DNA of 64,000 nt from Gemmatimonadota bacterium (GCA_016714015.1 JADJNZ010000010.1:1-64000), one strand, 5' to 3'. Shown: positions 32,810-41,615, numbered from the stretch's first letter. Program-made: numbers and translations. The notes: generated by a model not told the origin, from the letters alone.

Positions 32810-34027
32810 CTACGCGCGCGGCGCCGCGCCCGTCCGGATGGCCTCGGAGCCGAACCGCTCCCGGACCCGGTCCACCGCGCGCGACACCGCGCGGTCCTGC
32901 GGCCGCTCCACCGCCGTCGCCGGCGAGGCGAACAGCCCGAGCTGCTCCGCATCGCGTGCCGCGACCAGGTTGCCGAGCGCCACGCCCACCAGGCGCGCCG
33001 AGACGGGGCGCGCCGCGCGCAACTTGCCGAGCAGTCCCACGGCGACATCCGCCACGGCGCGATCGCTCTCGAGCGGCTCCGGCAGCGTGCGGCTCGCCAG
33101 GCGCGTCGTGAAGTCGGCGTCCTTGAGCTTCACGGTCACCGTACGTGCCGCCAGCTTGTCGCCGCGCATCGACGCGGCCGTCTTCGCCGCGAGCCCGCGC
33201 AGGATCGCCGCGATCGCCGCCGTGTCCTGCACGTCGCGGCTGAACGTCGTCTCGTGGCTGATCTGCTTGGCGCTCGCGCGCGCCTCGACCGGCGTCGTGT
33301 GGATCCCGCGCACCCGCGCCCAGAGCCACTCCGCCGGTCGGCGACCGATCCACCGCGCGAGCGTCGTGCGGTCGTGCGGCAACACGTCGTCCACACGCAC
33401 CATCCCCAGCGAGGCGAGCTTCGACTGCAGCTTCGGCCCCACGCCCGGCAGCTCGGCGAGCGCGAACCCCCGCAGGAACTCGGCCTCGCCGCCGTCCGGA
33501 ACGATCCGCACCCCTGTCGCGCCGGTGCCCGGCCGTGGCTTCGCGCGCTCGGCCGCGAGCTTCGCGACGAGCTTCGACGGGCCGCCGCCGATCGAGAGCC
33601 ACATCCCCGTCTCCTTGTGGACGGCCTCACGGATGCGGCGCGCGGACGCCTCGAGCGGTTCGTGCTCGTACAGCGCCTCCGTGCCCGTGAGGTCGAGGTA
33701 CCACTCGTCGATGCTCGCCCCCTCCACCACCGGGGTGTATCGCGCGAGGACGGCCCCGATCGCCCGTGACGTCGTTCCGCACGCTTGCCGGGGCACCGGG
33801 ACGCACATCGCCTGCGGGCAGAGCCGCAGTGCCTGCGCGATCGGCATCGCCGATCGCACGCCGAAGGCCCGCGTCTCCCACGAGGCGGAGCATACCACGC
33901 CCCGAGATCCCGGACGCCCGCCCACGATGAGCAACGTCGCCTTGCCGGCCCCTTCGGGATCCGCCATGCGCGCCACCGCCACGAAGAAGGCGTCGGCGTC
34001 GGCGTGGAGGATGCGGCGGGCGGTCAT
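32810..34027 (-). CDS. dinB: Y-family DNA polymerase (DinB / Pol IV-like)
   Basis: The start ATG 34027 (MTARRILHADADAFFVAV) follows TACGTTCC by 4 nt. The 405-aa protein has motif I HADADAFFVAVARM, the palm motif PVVEGASIDEWYLDLTGTE with the SIDE catalytic acids (Y-family S-x-DE-), helix-hairpin-helix ELPGVGPKLQSKLASLG and the little-finger domain ending around residue 350. The C-terminus (ARDAEQLGLFASP) resembles the beta-clamp-binding peptide region QLGLF. It performs error-prone translesion synthesis. No LexA-type site was evident. It is divergent from the acetoacetyl-CoA synthetase gene by 70 bp. Confidence 0.93.
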   Translation of the reverse strand: MTARRILHADADAFFVAVARMADPEGAGKATLLIVGGRPGSRGVVCSASWETRAFGVRSAMPIAQALRLCPQAMCVPVPRQACGTTSRAIGAVLARYTPVVEGASIDEWYLDLTGTEALYEHEPLEASARRIREAVHKETGMWLSIGGGPSKLVAKLAAERAKPRPGTGATGVRIVPDGGEAEFLRGFALAELPGVGPKLQSKLASLGMVRVDDVLPHDRTTLARWIGRRPAEWLWARVRGIHTTPVEARASAKQISHETTFSRDVQDTAAIAAILRGLAAKTAASMRGDKLAARTVTVKLKDADFTTRLASRTLPEPLESDRAVADVAVGLLGKLRAARPVSARLVGVALGNLVAARDAEQLGLFASPATAVERPQDRAVSRAVDRVRERFGSEAIRTGAAPRA

Positions 34028-34031
34028 GCGT

Positions 34032-34039
34032 GGAACGTA
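34032..34039 (-). promoter_or_regulatory. TANNTTYC box before dinB
   Basis: On the minus strand TACGTTCC ends 4 nt before ATG 34027. No SD is present. Confidence 0.5.
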
Positions 34040-34083
34040 TCTCGCGCCGTGCCGCGCGGCGAGCGTCCCCGGCGACGGCTCCC

Positions 34084-34091
34084 TATAATTC
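34084..34091 (+). promoter_or_regulatory. TATAATTC box before acetoacetyl-CoA synthetase
   Basis: TATAATTC ends 6 nt before ATG 34098. It also matches the classical -10 hexamer TATAAT, which supports reading the whole box family as a promoter element. Confidence 0.55.
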
Positions 34092-34097
34092 CGCCCC

Positions 34098-36164
34098 ATG
34101 ACGCCGGAACGCGCCTTTCCCCTCTGGTTGCCCGATCCCGAACGCGCGGCCGACAGCGTGATGCAGCGGTTCTTCCGCTCCGCGAGCACCCGGCCGGGCG
34201 CGCCCGCGCCCGATGCGCCCTACACTGCCTGGCACGCCTGGTCCGTCGCGCACCCCGAGCACTTCTGGCGGGCGCTCTACCACTTCGGGCAGGTCCAGGG
34301 CGAGCACTATCGGCCCGAGACACCGAGCGAGCGTATCAGCAGTGCCGACTTCGGGCCCGAGGACATCCTCGAGCGCGGGGACCTCATGGCGCCTCCCGCC
34401 GCCGCCGGGCGCCCGGGGCCCCGCTGGTTCCGCCGCACCCACCTCAACTATGCCGAACGCGTCATCAGCGCGGATGGCGACACGCTCGCGATCGTGGCCC
34501 GCGACGAGACGGGGCGGCGGCGCCAGCTCACGCGCACGGAGTTGTCGGACGCGGTGCGCCGCTGCGCGGGCGCGTTTCGCGCCGCCGGTGTGGAGCGCGG
34601 GGACCGCGTCGTCGGGTTCCTCCCCAACATCCCCGAGGCGGTCGTCGCCGCGCTCGCCGCCGCGAGCATCGGGGCCGTCTGGTCCTCCTGCTCCCCCGAC
34701 TTCGGTGTCGGTGGCGTGCTCGACCGCTTCGGGCAGATCGCACCCAAGGTGCTGATCGTCGCCGACGGATATCGCTACGGGGGCAAGCGCATCGATTGCA
34801 TCGCGCGCACCGCCGAGATCGTCGCGGCGCTCCCGTCGGTCGAGCAGCTCGTGGTCGTCCCGTTCCTCGGCGACGCCGCAGCGACCGCCGCGCGCGCGGA
34901 GCGCCTCCCGACGAGCACCACGTGGGATGCCTTCCTCGAGCGAGGCACGGACGCGCCGCTCGTCTTCGAGCGCGTGCCCTTCGATCATCCGCTGTTCATC
35001 ATGTACAGCTCCGGCACCACCGGACTGCCCAAGTGCATGGTCCATGGGCACGGCGGCACGATCCTCCAGCATCTGAAGGAGCATCTCCTCCACGGGGACC
35101 TGCAGTTGGGTGAGCGCATCTTCTACTTCACCACCTGCGGATGGATGATGTGGAACTGGCTCCTCTCCGCGCTCGCGGCCTACGCGACGATCATCCTCTA
35201 CGACGGGGCGCCGCTCCCCGACGCGAACCCGGCGATCCTCTGGGACCTCGCGGCCGAGGAAGAGGTCGCGGTCTTCGGCACGAGCGCGAAGTTCCTCGCG
35301 ATGTCGGAGAAGCTCGGCCTCGCACCGGCGCGCACGCATGACCTGCGCGCGCTGCGCATGATCCTCTCCACGGGAAGCCCGCTCGCCGAGCATTCGTACG
35401 ACTACGTCGTGCACGACGTGAAGCCGGGCGTGCACCTCGCGAGCATCTCCGGCGGCACCGATCTCATCTCCTGCTTCGCGCTCGGCAACCCGCTGCTGCC
35501 GGTCTGGCGCGGCGAGCTCCAGTGCCTGGGACTCGGGATGGCCGTCGAGGTCCTCGACTCGGATGGCGATCCGGTGCGCGGCGAGGCCGGCGAGCTGGTC
35601 TGCACGCGGCCCTTCCCGTCGATGCCCGTCGCGTTCTGGAACGATCCCGATGGCGCGAAGTACCGCGCGGCGTACTTCGACGTCTTCCCCGGCGTGTGGC
35701 GGCACGGCGACTGGGCCGAGATCACCGCGCACGACGGGCTCATCATCCACGGCCGGAGCGACGCGACGCTCAATCCCGGCGGCGTGCGCATCGGCACGGC
35801 GGAGATCTACCGGCAGGTCGAGCAGCTTCCCGAGGTACTCGAGAGCGTCGTGATCGGGCAGGACGTGGGGAGCGGGACGGAGAAGGATGTGCGCATCGTG
35901 CTCTTCGTCCGGCTGCGCGACGACCTCCTCCTCGACGACGCGCTCCGCGCGCGCATCAGGGCCGCGATCCGCGAGGCGACGAGCCCGCACCACGTGCCCA
36001 AGGTCATCGAGCAGGTCGCCGACATCCCGCGCACGATCAGCGGCAAGATCTCCGAGATCGCGGTGCGTGACGTGGTGCACGGTCGGCCGGTGAAGAACAC
36101 CGACGCGCTGGCGAATCCCGGTTCGCTCGCGCTCTTCCGGGACCTGCCGGCGCTGGTGGTCTGA
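34098..36164 (+). CDS. acetoacetyl-CoA synthetase (acetoacetate--CoA ligase)
   Basis: This 688-aa ANL-family adenylate-forming enzyme has the AMP-binding P-loop YSSGTTGLPKCMVHGHGG, core motif TTCGWMMWNWLL, and WRHGDWAEI and GRSDATLNPGGVRIGTAEIY near the hinge. TISGKISEIAVRDV provides the catalytic lysine (GK). The HxNYAERV region and GGTDLISCF mark the acetoacetate rather than acetate branch. It activates acetoacetate with ATP and CoA. The next operon breaks tyrosine down through homogentisate, which ends in fumarate plus acetoacetate, so this enzyme probably recovers that carbon. The gene has no SD. Confidence 0.92.
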   Translation: MTPERAFPLWLPDPERAADSVMQRFFRSASTRPGAPAPDAPYTAWHAWSVAHPEHFWRALYHFGQVQGEHYRPETPSERISSADFGPEDILERGDLMAPPAAAGRPGPRWFRRTHLNYAERVISADGDTLAIVARDETGRRRQLTRTELSDAVRRCAGAFRAAGVERGDRVVGFLPNIPEAVVAALAAASIGAVWSSCSPDFGVGGVLDRFGQIAPKVLIVADGYRYGGKRIDCIARTAEIVAALPSVEQLVVVPFLGDAAATAARAERLPTSTTWDAFLERGTDAPLVFERVPFDHPLFIMYSSGTTGLPKCMVHGHGGTILQHLKEHLLHGDLQLGERIFYFTTCGWMMWNWLLSALAAYATIILYDGAPLPDANPAILWDLAAEEEVAVFGTSAKFLAMSEKLGLAPARTHDLRALRMILSTGSPLAEHSYDYVVHDVKPGVHLASISGGTDLISCFALGNPLLPVWRGELQCLGLGMAVEVLDSDGDPVRGEAGELVCTRPFPSMPVAFWNDPDGAKYRAAYFDVFPGVWRHGDWAEITAHDGLIIHGRSDATLNPGGVRIGTAEIYRQVEQLPEVLESVVIGQDVGSGTEKDVRIVLFVRLRDDLLLDDALRARIRAAIREATSPHHVPKVIEQVADIPRTISGKISEIAVRDVVHGRPVKNTDALANPGSLALFRDLPALVV

Positions 36165-36222
36165 CCGGGCGTGCGCGGGCCGGCATGACCGACCTGCTGG
36201 ACGCCCCGCCGCCGGCGCAGGG

Positions 36223-36230
36223 TATATTTG
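36223..36230 (+). promoter_or_regulatory. TATATTTG promoter box ahead of the Trp-rich small ORF
   Basis: TATATTTG is an exact match to the Bacteroidota-type TAnnTTTG element and ends 4 nt before ATG 36235, the same spacing as the other boxes in the window. Confidence 0.5.
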
Positions 36231-36234
36231 GGTG

Positions 36235-36348
36235 ATGACCGGACCCGTCCCCTGCGCGGAGCATCGCATGCGAGTGCCAGACTGGTCGACCCACAGCGTC
36301 TGGGGACGCTGGTGGACGAGCGCCCGCACGGGCGCGCGCGCGAACTGA
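36235..36348 (+). CDS. candidate leader peptide, 37 aa, Trp-rich
   Basis: A short frame (MTGPVPCAEHRMRV start) has four tryptophans within residues 17-27 (DWSTHSVWGRWWTS) and stops 11 nt before a 23-bp imperfect hairpin that lies between it and hppD. It is preceded by a TATATTTG box at the standard distance. A Trp cluster followed by a stem is the layout of an attenuator leader, although the operon downstream degrades tyrosine. No homologue is known to me; chance is possible for so short a frame. Confidence 0.35.
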   Translation: MTGPVPCAEHRMRVPDWSTHSVWGRWWTSARTGARAN

Positions 36349-36359
36349 GTCGAGGATGA

Positions 36360-36412
36360 AGGGAGAAGGAGGAAGGGTGAAGGACCGGCCTTCTTCCTTC
36401 CTCCTTCTCCCT
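36360..36412. repeat. 23-bp imperfect GA/CT hairpin before hppD
   Basis: Arms 36360-36382 (purine-rich) and 36390-36412 (pyrimidine-rich) pair with one wobble and one mismatch around a 7-nt loop. It belongs to the GA-rich intergenic repeat family; more CCTTC tract continues to about 36450. It lies 43 bp upstream of the hppD start and could act as an attenuator, a terminator for the upstream unit, or an mRNA 5' stabiliser. Confidence 0.6.
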
Positions 36413-36454
36413 GCTCCCTTCGCTCGCCTTCCTCCTTCAGCCTCCATCCGTCCC

Positions 36455-37579
36455 ATGGCCACCGCCACCAAGCCGTCCGCCGAGTCCGCCCACGACACGT
36501 TCCCCATCAACGGCACCGACTACATCGAGTTCTGGGTCGGCAACGCCAAGCAGTCGATGCTCTTCTACCGCGCCGCCTTCGGTTTCCAACTCAAGGCGTA
36601 CCGCGGTCCTGAGACCGGCGTGCGGGACCGCGCCTCGTACCTGCTCGAGCAGGGCAAGATCCGACTCCTCCTCACCTCGCCGATGGGCCCCGAGGGCGAG
36701 ATGGCGGCGCACATCGCGCTGCACGGCGACGGCGTGAAGGATCTCGCGTTCTGGGTCGACGACTGCCGCGACGCGTACGCCAAGGCCCTCGAGCGAGGCG
36801 CCGTCTCGGCGCGCGCTCCGGAGGTGCTCAAGGACGAGCATGGCGAGATCGTCGTCGCCGCCATCCGCACCTACGGCGACACCATCCACTCGCTCGTCGA
36901 GCGCCGGAACTACCGCGGACTCTTCATGCCGGGCTACCGTCCCGCCGAGTCGCCGTTCATGCCGGCGGATGTCGGCCTCAAGTACGTCGACCACTGCGTC
37001 GGCAATGTCGAACTCGGCCGGATGAACCACTGGGTGGACTTCTACTCCAAGGTGCTCGGGTTCTACAACCTGCTGTCGTTCGACGACAAGACGATCAGCA
37101 CCGAGTACTCGGCGCTCATGTCGAAGGTGATGAGCAACGGGAACGGGCGGATCAAGTTCCCGATCAACGAGCCGGCGCAGGGCAAGAAGAAGTCGCAGAT
37201 CGAGGAGTACCTCGACTTCTATCGCGGCCCGGGGGTGCAGCACATCGCGGTCGCCACGGACGACATCATCACGACGGTGCGCGCGCTGAAGGCCCGCGGC
37301 GTGGAGTTCCTCTCCATCCCCAAGTCCTACTACGAGACCGTGCTCGACCGCGTCGGGAAGATCGACGAGGACATCGCGCCGCTCGCCGAGCTCGGGATCC
37401 TGGTGGACCGGGATGACGAGGGCTACCTGCTGCAGATCTTCACCAAGCCGGTGCAGGACCGGCCGACGCTCTTCTTCGAGATCATCCAGCGGAAGGGCGC
37501 GAAGAGCTTCGGGGCCGGCAACTTCAAGGCGCTCTTCGAGAGCATCGAGCGCGAGCAGGCGCTCCGGGGCAACCTGTAA
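36455..37579 (+). CDS. hppD: 4-hydroxyphenylpyruvate dioxygenase
   Basis: This 374-aa protein starts at ATG 36455 (MATATKPSAESAHDT); frames further upstream run through the GA-rich hairpin. It has two vicinal-oxygen-chelate halves. Iron ligands are visible as the histidine in YVDHCVGNVELGRM, the histidine in PGVQHIAVATDD and the glutamate in TLFFEIIQRKGAKSFGAGNF, the family's C-terminal signature. It converts 4-hydroxyphenylpyruvate to homogentisate in tyrosine degradation. Its stop overlaps the hmgA start by one base (TAATG), so translation is coupled. Confidence 0.96.
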   Translation: MATATKPSAESAHDTFPINGTDYIEFWVGNAKQSMLFYRAAFGFQLKAYRGPETGVRDRASYLLEQGKIRLLLTSPMGPEGEMAAHIALHGDGVKDLAFWVDDCRDAYAKALERGAVSARAPEVLKDEHGEIVVAAIRTYGDTIHSLVERRNYRGLFMPGYRPAESPFMPADVGLKYVDHCVGNVELGRMNHWVDFYSKVLGFYNLLSFDDKTISTEYSALMSKVMSNGNGRIKFPINEPAQGKKKSQIEEYLDFYRGPGVQHIAVATDDIITTVRALKARGVEFLSIPKSYYETVLDRVGKIDEDIAPLAELGILVDRDDEGYLLQIFTKPVQDRPTLFFEIIQRKGAKSFGAGNFKALFESIEREQALRGNL

Positions 37580-38769
37580 TGCCGTTCTATCACACCCTCG
37601 GCCAGATCCCGCGCAAGCGGCACATCGCGTTCCGCAAGCCCGACGGGTCGCTCTATCATGAGCAGCTCGTCGGCATCGAGGGCTTCACCGGGCCGTCGGC
37701 ACTGCTCTATCACGTGCATCCCCCCACGACGGTGAAGTCGGTCCGGCGCCTGGCCGAGACGCCGTACGAGGAGGACACCGACCGCACGCTGCGGCACCGG
37801 CACTTCCGCACCGCGCCCATCGCGCGCGGCGGGAGTCCGACACTCGACCGCGTCCCGATGCTCTTCAACAATGACATCGCGATGCTGTACGTGGCGCCCG
37901 ACAAGCAGGACGAGCACTTCTACCGGAATGCGCAGGGCGACGAGGTCGTGTACGTCGCGGAAGGCGAGGGGACCCTCGAGACGCAGTACGGCGACCTCGA
38001 GATCCGGCCGGGGGACTATCTCGTCATCCATCGGCACATCCTGCACCGCTATCGCTTCACCAAGCCGGCGAAGCTGCTCGTGATGGAGAGCCGCGGGCAT
38101 GTGCGCCCGCCCTCGCGCTACCTCAACAACGTCGGGCAGGTGGTGGAGGGCGCCCCCTACAGCGAGCGCGACTTCCGCATCCCGCGCACGTTGCGCACGC
38201 ATGACGAGAAGGGCGACTTCCCGATCGTCATCAAGCAGTACAACGGCCTCAACGAGGTCGTCCTCGACCACCACCCGCTCGACGTGATCGGATGGGACGG
38301 GCAGTTCTACCCGTGGGCCTTCAACATCCACGATTTCGAGCCGATCGTCGGCAAGGTCCATCAGCCGCCGCCGGTGCACCAGACGTTCCAGGGTGACGGC
38401 TTCGTGATCTGCTCGTTCTGCCCGAGACCGTACGACTTCCATCCCGAGGCGATCCCGGCTCCCTACAACCACAGCAACGTGGACAGCGACGAGGTGCTCT
38501 TCTACGCCTCGAGCGAGTTCATGAGCCGGAAGGGGATCGAGTACGGCAGCATCACGCACCATCCGGACGGCATCCCGCACGGCCCGCACCCCGGCCGCTA
38601 CGAGGGGAGCATCGGGATGACCCACACGAACGAGCTCGCGGTGATGATGGACTCGTTCCGCCCGCTCAAGGTGGCGAAGGCGATCCTGCCGTTCGAGGAC
38701 AAGAAGTACCAGTTCTCGTGGATCGAGGGGGGTGGGGAAGGGCCGGGCTTCGCGCCGCCGACGTCCTGA
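37579..38769 (+). CDS. hmgA: homogentisate 1,2-dioxygenase
   Basis: This 396-aa protein has cupin-like N- and C-terminal halves and the family marks GQIPRKRHIAFR, QGDEVVYVAEGEGTLET, DYLVIHRHILHRYRF, HPLDVIGWDGQFYPWAFNIHDFEP and GMTHTNELAVMMDSFRPL. It is shorter than the roughly 440-aa eukaryotic enzyme but typical of many bacterial forms. It opens the homogentisate ring to maleylacetoacetate with Fe(II) and O2. It lies between hppD and a flavin reductase gene with one-base overlaps on both sides. Confidence 0.95.
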   Translation: MPFYHTLGQIPRKRHIAFRKPDGSLYHEQLVGIEGFTGPSALLYHVHPPTTVKSVRRLAETPYEEDTDRTLRHRHFRTAPIARGGSPTLDRVPMLFNNDIAMLYVAPDKQDEHFYRNAQGDEVVYVAEGEGTLETQYGDLEIRPGDYLVIHRHILHRYRFTKPAKLLVMESRGHVRPPSRYLNNVGQVVEGAPYSERDFRIPRTLRTHDEKGDFPIVIKQYNGLNEVVLDHHPLDVIGWDGQFYPWAFNIHDFEPIVGKVHQPPPVHQTFQGDGFVICSFCPRPYDFHPEAIPAPYNHSNVDSDEVLFYASSEFMSRKGIEYGSITHHPDGIPHGPHPGRYEGSIGMTHTNELAVMMDSFRPLKVAKAILPFEDKKYQFSWIEGGGEGPGFAPPTS

Positions 38770-39440
38770 TGATCATCCGTCTCGCCGATCTCGATCCACC
38801 GAAGCGCCACGCCTGGCTCACCCCGCTCATCGCGCCGCGTCCCATCGCGCTCGTGAGCACGGTGAGCGCGGCCGGCGTGGGCAACCTCGCGCCATTCAGC
38901 TTCTTCGCGATGGGCGGACAGAATCCGCAGTCCGTCGCATTCTGCCCGGTGGCCGATCGAGACGGGAATCCCAAGGACACGCTCCGCAACCTCCTCGAGA
39001 CCGGCGAGTTCGTCATCAACGTCGTCTCGCGGGCCATGGCCGAGCGGGTCAACCAGGCGTCGGCGCCGTATCCGCCCGACGTGGACGAACTGGATGCCGT
39101 GGGATTCACCCGCGCCGCCTCGACCGTGGTGCGGCCGTGGCGCGTGGCGGAGAGCCCGGCGCAGTTGGAGTGCCGGGTCTTCCAGGTGGTGCCCCATGGA
39201 TCCGGGCCGCAGCACAGCACCTGGGTGATCGGCGAGGTGCTCGTCGCGCACGTCGATGACGCGGTGCTCGGCGAGGACGGACTCCCCGACACGGCGAAGG
39301 TGAATCCCGCGGCACGCATGGGGCGACAGGAGTGGTCGCATGTGACGGCGGAGAGCATGTTCATCCTCGCGCGACCCACGACCGTCAGTCCCGGGCCGAC
39401 CACGGGCCCGCCGCCGCCGCGGCGCACGCTCGGCCAGTGA
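38769..39440 (+). CDS. flavin reductase-like FMN-binding protein
   Basis: The start ATG 38769 overlaps the hmgA stop (TGATG). The 223-aa product matches the flavin reductase-like split-barrel family: LTPLIAPRPIALVSTVSAAGVGNLAPFSFF, then TLRNLLETGEFVINVVS and ECRVFQVVPHGSG, WVIGEVLVAHVDD. The C-terminal 20 residues are Pro-rich. In this operon it may supply reduced flavin or have an oxidoreductase role in aromatic degradation; no linked monooxygenase component is present. A strong hairpin follows 53 bp downstream. Confidence 0.87.
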   Translation: MIIRLADLDPPKRHAWLTPLIAPRPIALVSTVSAAGVGNLAPFSFFAMGGQNPQSVAFCPVADRDGNPKDTLRNLLETGEFVINVVSRAMAERVNQASAPYPPDVDELDAVGFTRAASTVVRPWRVAESPAQLECRVFQVVPHGSGPQHSTWVIGEVLVAHVDDAVLGEDGLPDTAKVNPAARMGRQEWSHVTAESMFILARPTTVSPGPTTGPPPPRRTLGQ

Positions 39441-39865
39441 CAGGCGCCCCCGCGCGTGCATCGGGCGGGGCGGCGAAACGGGGGGACGCACGGAGGGCCG
39501 AGACACGATGGTCTCGGCCCTCGTAGCATCGTCCTCGGAGGAGCACGGCGGCATGGCCGGGGAAGCACGGATGGCTTCCGATTGTCCGAGTCGATGTCGG
39601 TGGGTGCGTTGCCTGCCACCACACCGTGCTGCCCGCACGGCGGCGGGTATGAAGCAGCGGGTCCACGCACGCTCGCCTTGGCGCTTTGCTCCGTCCGGGG
39701 ACGGAAGGTCGGGACCAGGTGCCCGATCCGCTTCAGGCATCGCGGAGGCGTCGCCCTCGCTCTGCACGGTCACTATTCACCTCGCCGACGGCGCGCGCAA
39801 TGGCGAGAATCCCGACAGCGCCGTCATCCGGCCTGTGTAGGCACAGGCGCGTGACAGCGATCCCC
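39441..39865. other. 425-bp gap after the tyrosine operon
   Basis: This gap holds a terminator-like hairpin at 39493-39522 and otherwise GC-rich sequence with small self-complementary stretches. ORFs here have odd composition and no RBS. I see no convincing gene. A structured RNA cannot be excluded. Confidence 0.45.
39493..39522. terminator. 12-bp stem hairpin after the hppD-hmgA operon
   Basis: GAGGGCCGAGAC and GTCTCGGCCCTC pair perfectly over 12 bp around the loop ACGATG, 53 bp after the flavin reductase stop. There is no U-tract, so termination may rely on the stem or Rho. Confidence 0.6.
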
Positions 39866-40255
39866 TTACGGCGCGATCGGGGTCGCCGGACGAAGTCGCG
39901 GATTGAACGCGTATTCGCCGCCGGTCAACGGGATCAGCGTTCGCGCGGTGTCGTAGCCGACCTTCACGGTCTCGATCGTCGCCGCCTGCAGCAGCAGGTC
40001 GGAGATGGTGAACGCGCCGTCGGCCCCACTCACGGTGCTCTTGCCGTCGATGGTCACCGAGGCGCCAGCGATGGGCGCGTTGGTCGTCGCGTCCACCACG
40101 ACGCCCCGCACATGCGTCGTGACCCGCTCGCGCGGGCCGGTGAGCGTTGGCGGGCCCTGGTCGACGTAGCCCTCACGGTGCCCGCCCTGCGGGCCGATGC
40201 AGGCCGACGCGAGGAGGAGCAGGAATGCCGGGACGGGGGCGACCGCACGATGCAT
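39866..40255 (-). CDS. lipoprotein with carboxypeptidase regulatory-like domain
   Basis: This 129-aa protein has a lipoprotein signal with lipobox LASA-C at about residue 19. One CarboxypepD-regulatory Ig-like domain follows (VRGVVVDATTNAPIAGASVTIDGKSTVSGADGAFTI, residues 49-84 approximately) and YDTARTLIPLTGGEYAFN ends it. Such domains often act as surface or TonB-receptor-associated modules; here it stands alone. The start follows TAGCGTCC by 4 nt. Confidence 0.8.
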   Translation of the reverse strand: MHRAVAPVPAFLLLLASACIGPQGGHREGYVDQGPPTLTGPRERVTTHVRGVVVDATTNAPIAGASVTIDGKSTVSGADGAFTISDLLLQAATIETVKVGYDTARTLIPLTGGEYAFNPRLRPATPIAP

Positions 40256-40259
40256 GGAT

Positions 40260-40267
40260 GGACGCTA
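40260..40267 (-). promoter_or_regulatory. TANNTTYC-like box before the 129-aa lipoprotein
   Basis: On the minus strand TAGCGTCC ends 4 nt before ATG 40255. Confidence 0.4.
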
Positions 40268-40436
40268 AGCGACCTCGGCGTACGCGGCAAGAAGAAGGTC
40301 GGCAGAGGCCGCCGAGAGGGAGAACGGATACCTTTGACGCATGGCGCGGGCGACGTCACGTCTCCCCCTCCGCATCCCGCGTCGCCCCGCATCGAGCATC
40401 ACACCGCCTTCTTCCTTCGGCCTTCTGCCTGCTGTC

Positions 40437-41615
40437 ATGCCCTTCACGAATCGCTTCGATGCGCTCCCGCTCTATCTGCTCGCGACGATCCCCCAGAAGA
40501 AGCGCGACCTGATCGGGCGTGGCGTCGACGTGATCGACCTCGGCGCTGGTGACGCCGACCTCGCCGCCCCGCCGGCCGCGATCGCCGCCCTCAAGGCCGC
40601 CGTCGACGATCCCGGCATGAGCCGGTACGGGTTCGGCCTCGGCCTTCCCGCATTCCGCGACGCGGTGGCCGCCTGGATGCAGAAGCGCTTCGGCCATCGC
40701 TTCGACCCCCTCAAGGAGATCGTCCCGCTCATCGGATCCAAGGAGGGCATCGCCCACCTCTGCTTCGCCTACCTCCAGAAGGGCGATGTGGCGATCATCC
40801 CCGATCCCGGCTACCTCGCCTACCTGGGCGGCACGCTGCTCGGCGAGGCCGAACCCTACCTCTACCCGATCACGCCGCGCACGAACTTCCTCGTCGACCT
40901 CGACGAGATCCCCGAGGACGTGCTCCGGCGCACGAAGTTGCTGTTCCTCAACTATCCGAACAATCCCACCGCGGCGATCGCGCCCGTCGAGTATCTCCAG
41001 AAGGTCGTGCGCATCTGCAGGGAACGCGGGATCATCCTGGTGTATGACAACGCGTACTCGGAGATGACCTTCGACGGCTACGTGGCGCCGAGCATCTTCG
41101 ACATCCCCGGGGCGCGCGACGTGGCGATCGAGTTCCATTCGCTCTCCAAGACCTACAACATGACGGGTTGGCGCTGCGGATGGGCGTGCGGCAACGCCGC
41201 CGTCGTCGGTGCGCTCGCCAAGGTGAAGAGCTTCCTCGACACCGGCCAGTTCATGGCGGTGCAGAAGGCGGGCATCGCCGCGCTCGAGTCGTGGGAGTCG
41301 TGGGTGCCGGGGAACGTCGCCGTCTTCAAGGAGCGCCGCGACGCCGCGGTCACCGCCTTCCGTGCGAACGGATTCCCGGGCGTGGAGGTCCCCAAGGCCT
41401 CGATGTACCTCTGGGTCCCGCTCCCCGCCGGCGTGCCGTCGATGGAGTTCCACGAGCGCTGCATGCAGGAGGAAGGCGTGATCGTCCTCGCGGGCGCCGC
41501 GCTCGGCGCGGGCGGCGAGGGCTTCTTCCGCATCTCGTTCATCACGAGTCCGGCCCGCATCGCCGAGGCGGCGGTGCGATGCGGGCGCGTGCTGAAGAAG
41601 ATGACCGGTGCCTGA
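40437..41615 (+). CDS. class I/II aminotransferase, LL-diaminopimelate aminotransferase-like
   Basis: The start ATG 40437 (MPFTNRFDALPLYLLATIP) gives 392 aa; the frame is open upstream but that region is a GA/CT-rich intergenic tract. Marks of fold type I are GLPAFRDAVAAWMQKRFG, SKEGIAHLCFAYL, NYPNNPTAA, VYDNAYSEMTFDG, and the PLP lysine segment EFHSLSKTYNMTGWRCGWACG. The G-x-SxEGI and YP NNPT patterns match DapL-like and alanine-type aminotransferases. Lysine biosynthesis via DapL is plausible, but the substrate cannot be fixed from sequence. Its stop overlaps the start of the first tandem lipoprotein (TGATG). Confidence 0.85.
   Translation: MPFTNRFDALPLYLLATIPQKKRDLIGRGVDVIDLGAGDADLAAPPAAIAALKAAVDDPGMSRYGFGLGLPAFRDAVAAWMQKRFGHRFDPLKEIVPLIGSKEGIAHLCFAYLQKGDVAIIPDPGYLAYLGGTLLGEAEPYLYPITPRTNFLVDLDEIPEDVLRRTKLLFLNYPNNPTAAIAPVEYLQKVVRICRERGIILVYDNAYSEMTFDGYVAPSIFDIPGARDVAIEFHSLSKTYNMTGWRCGWACGNAAVVGALAKVKSFLDTGQFMAVQKAGIAALESWESWVPGNVAVFKERRDAAVTAFRANGFPGVEVPKASMYLWVPLPAGVPSMEFHERCMQEEGVIVLAGAALGAGGEGFFRISFITSPARIAEAAVRCGRVLKKMTGA

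Noticed and set aside
39508..39840. 110-aa ORF after the tyrosine operon
   Set aside because: It starts inside the terminator hairpin loop and arm, has no RBS and reads as low-complexity Arg/Ser/Ala sequence.
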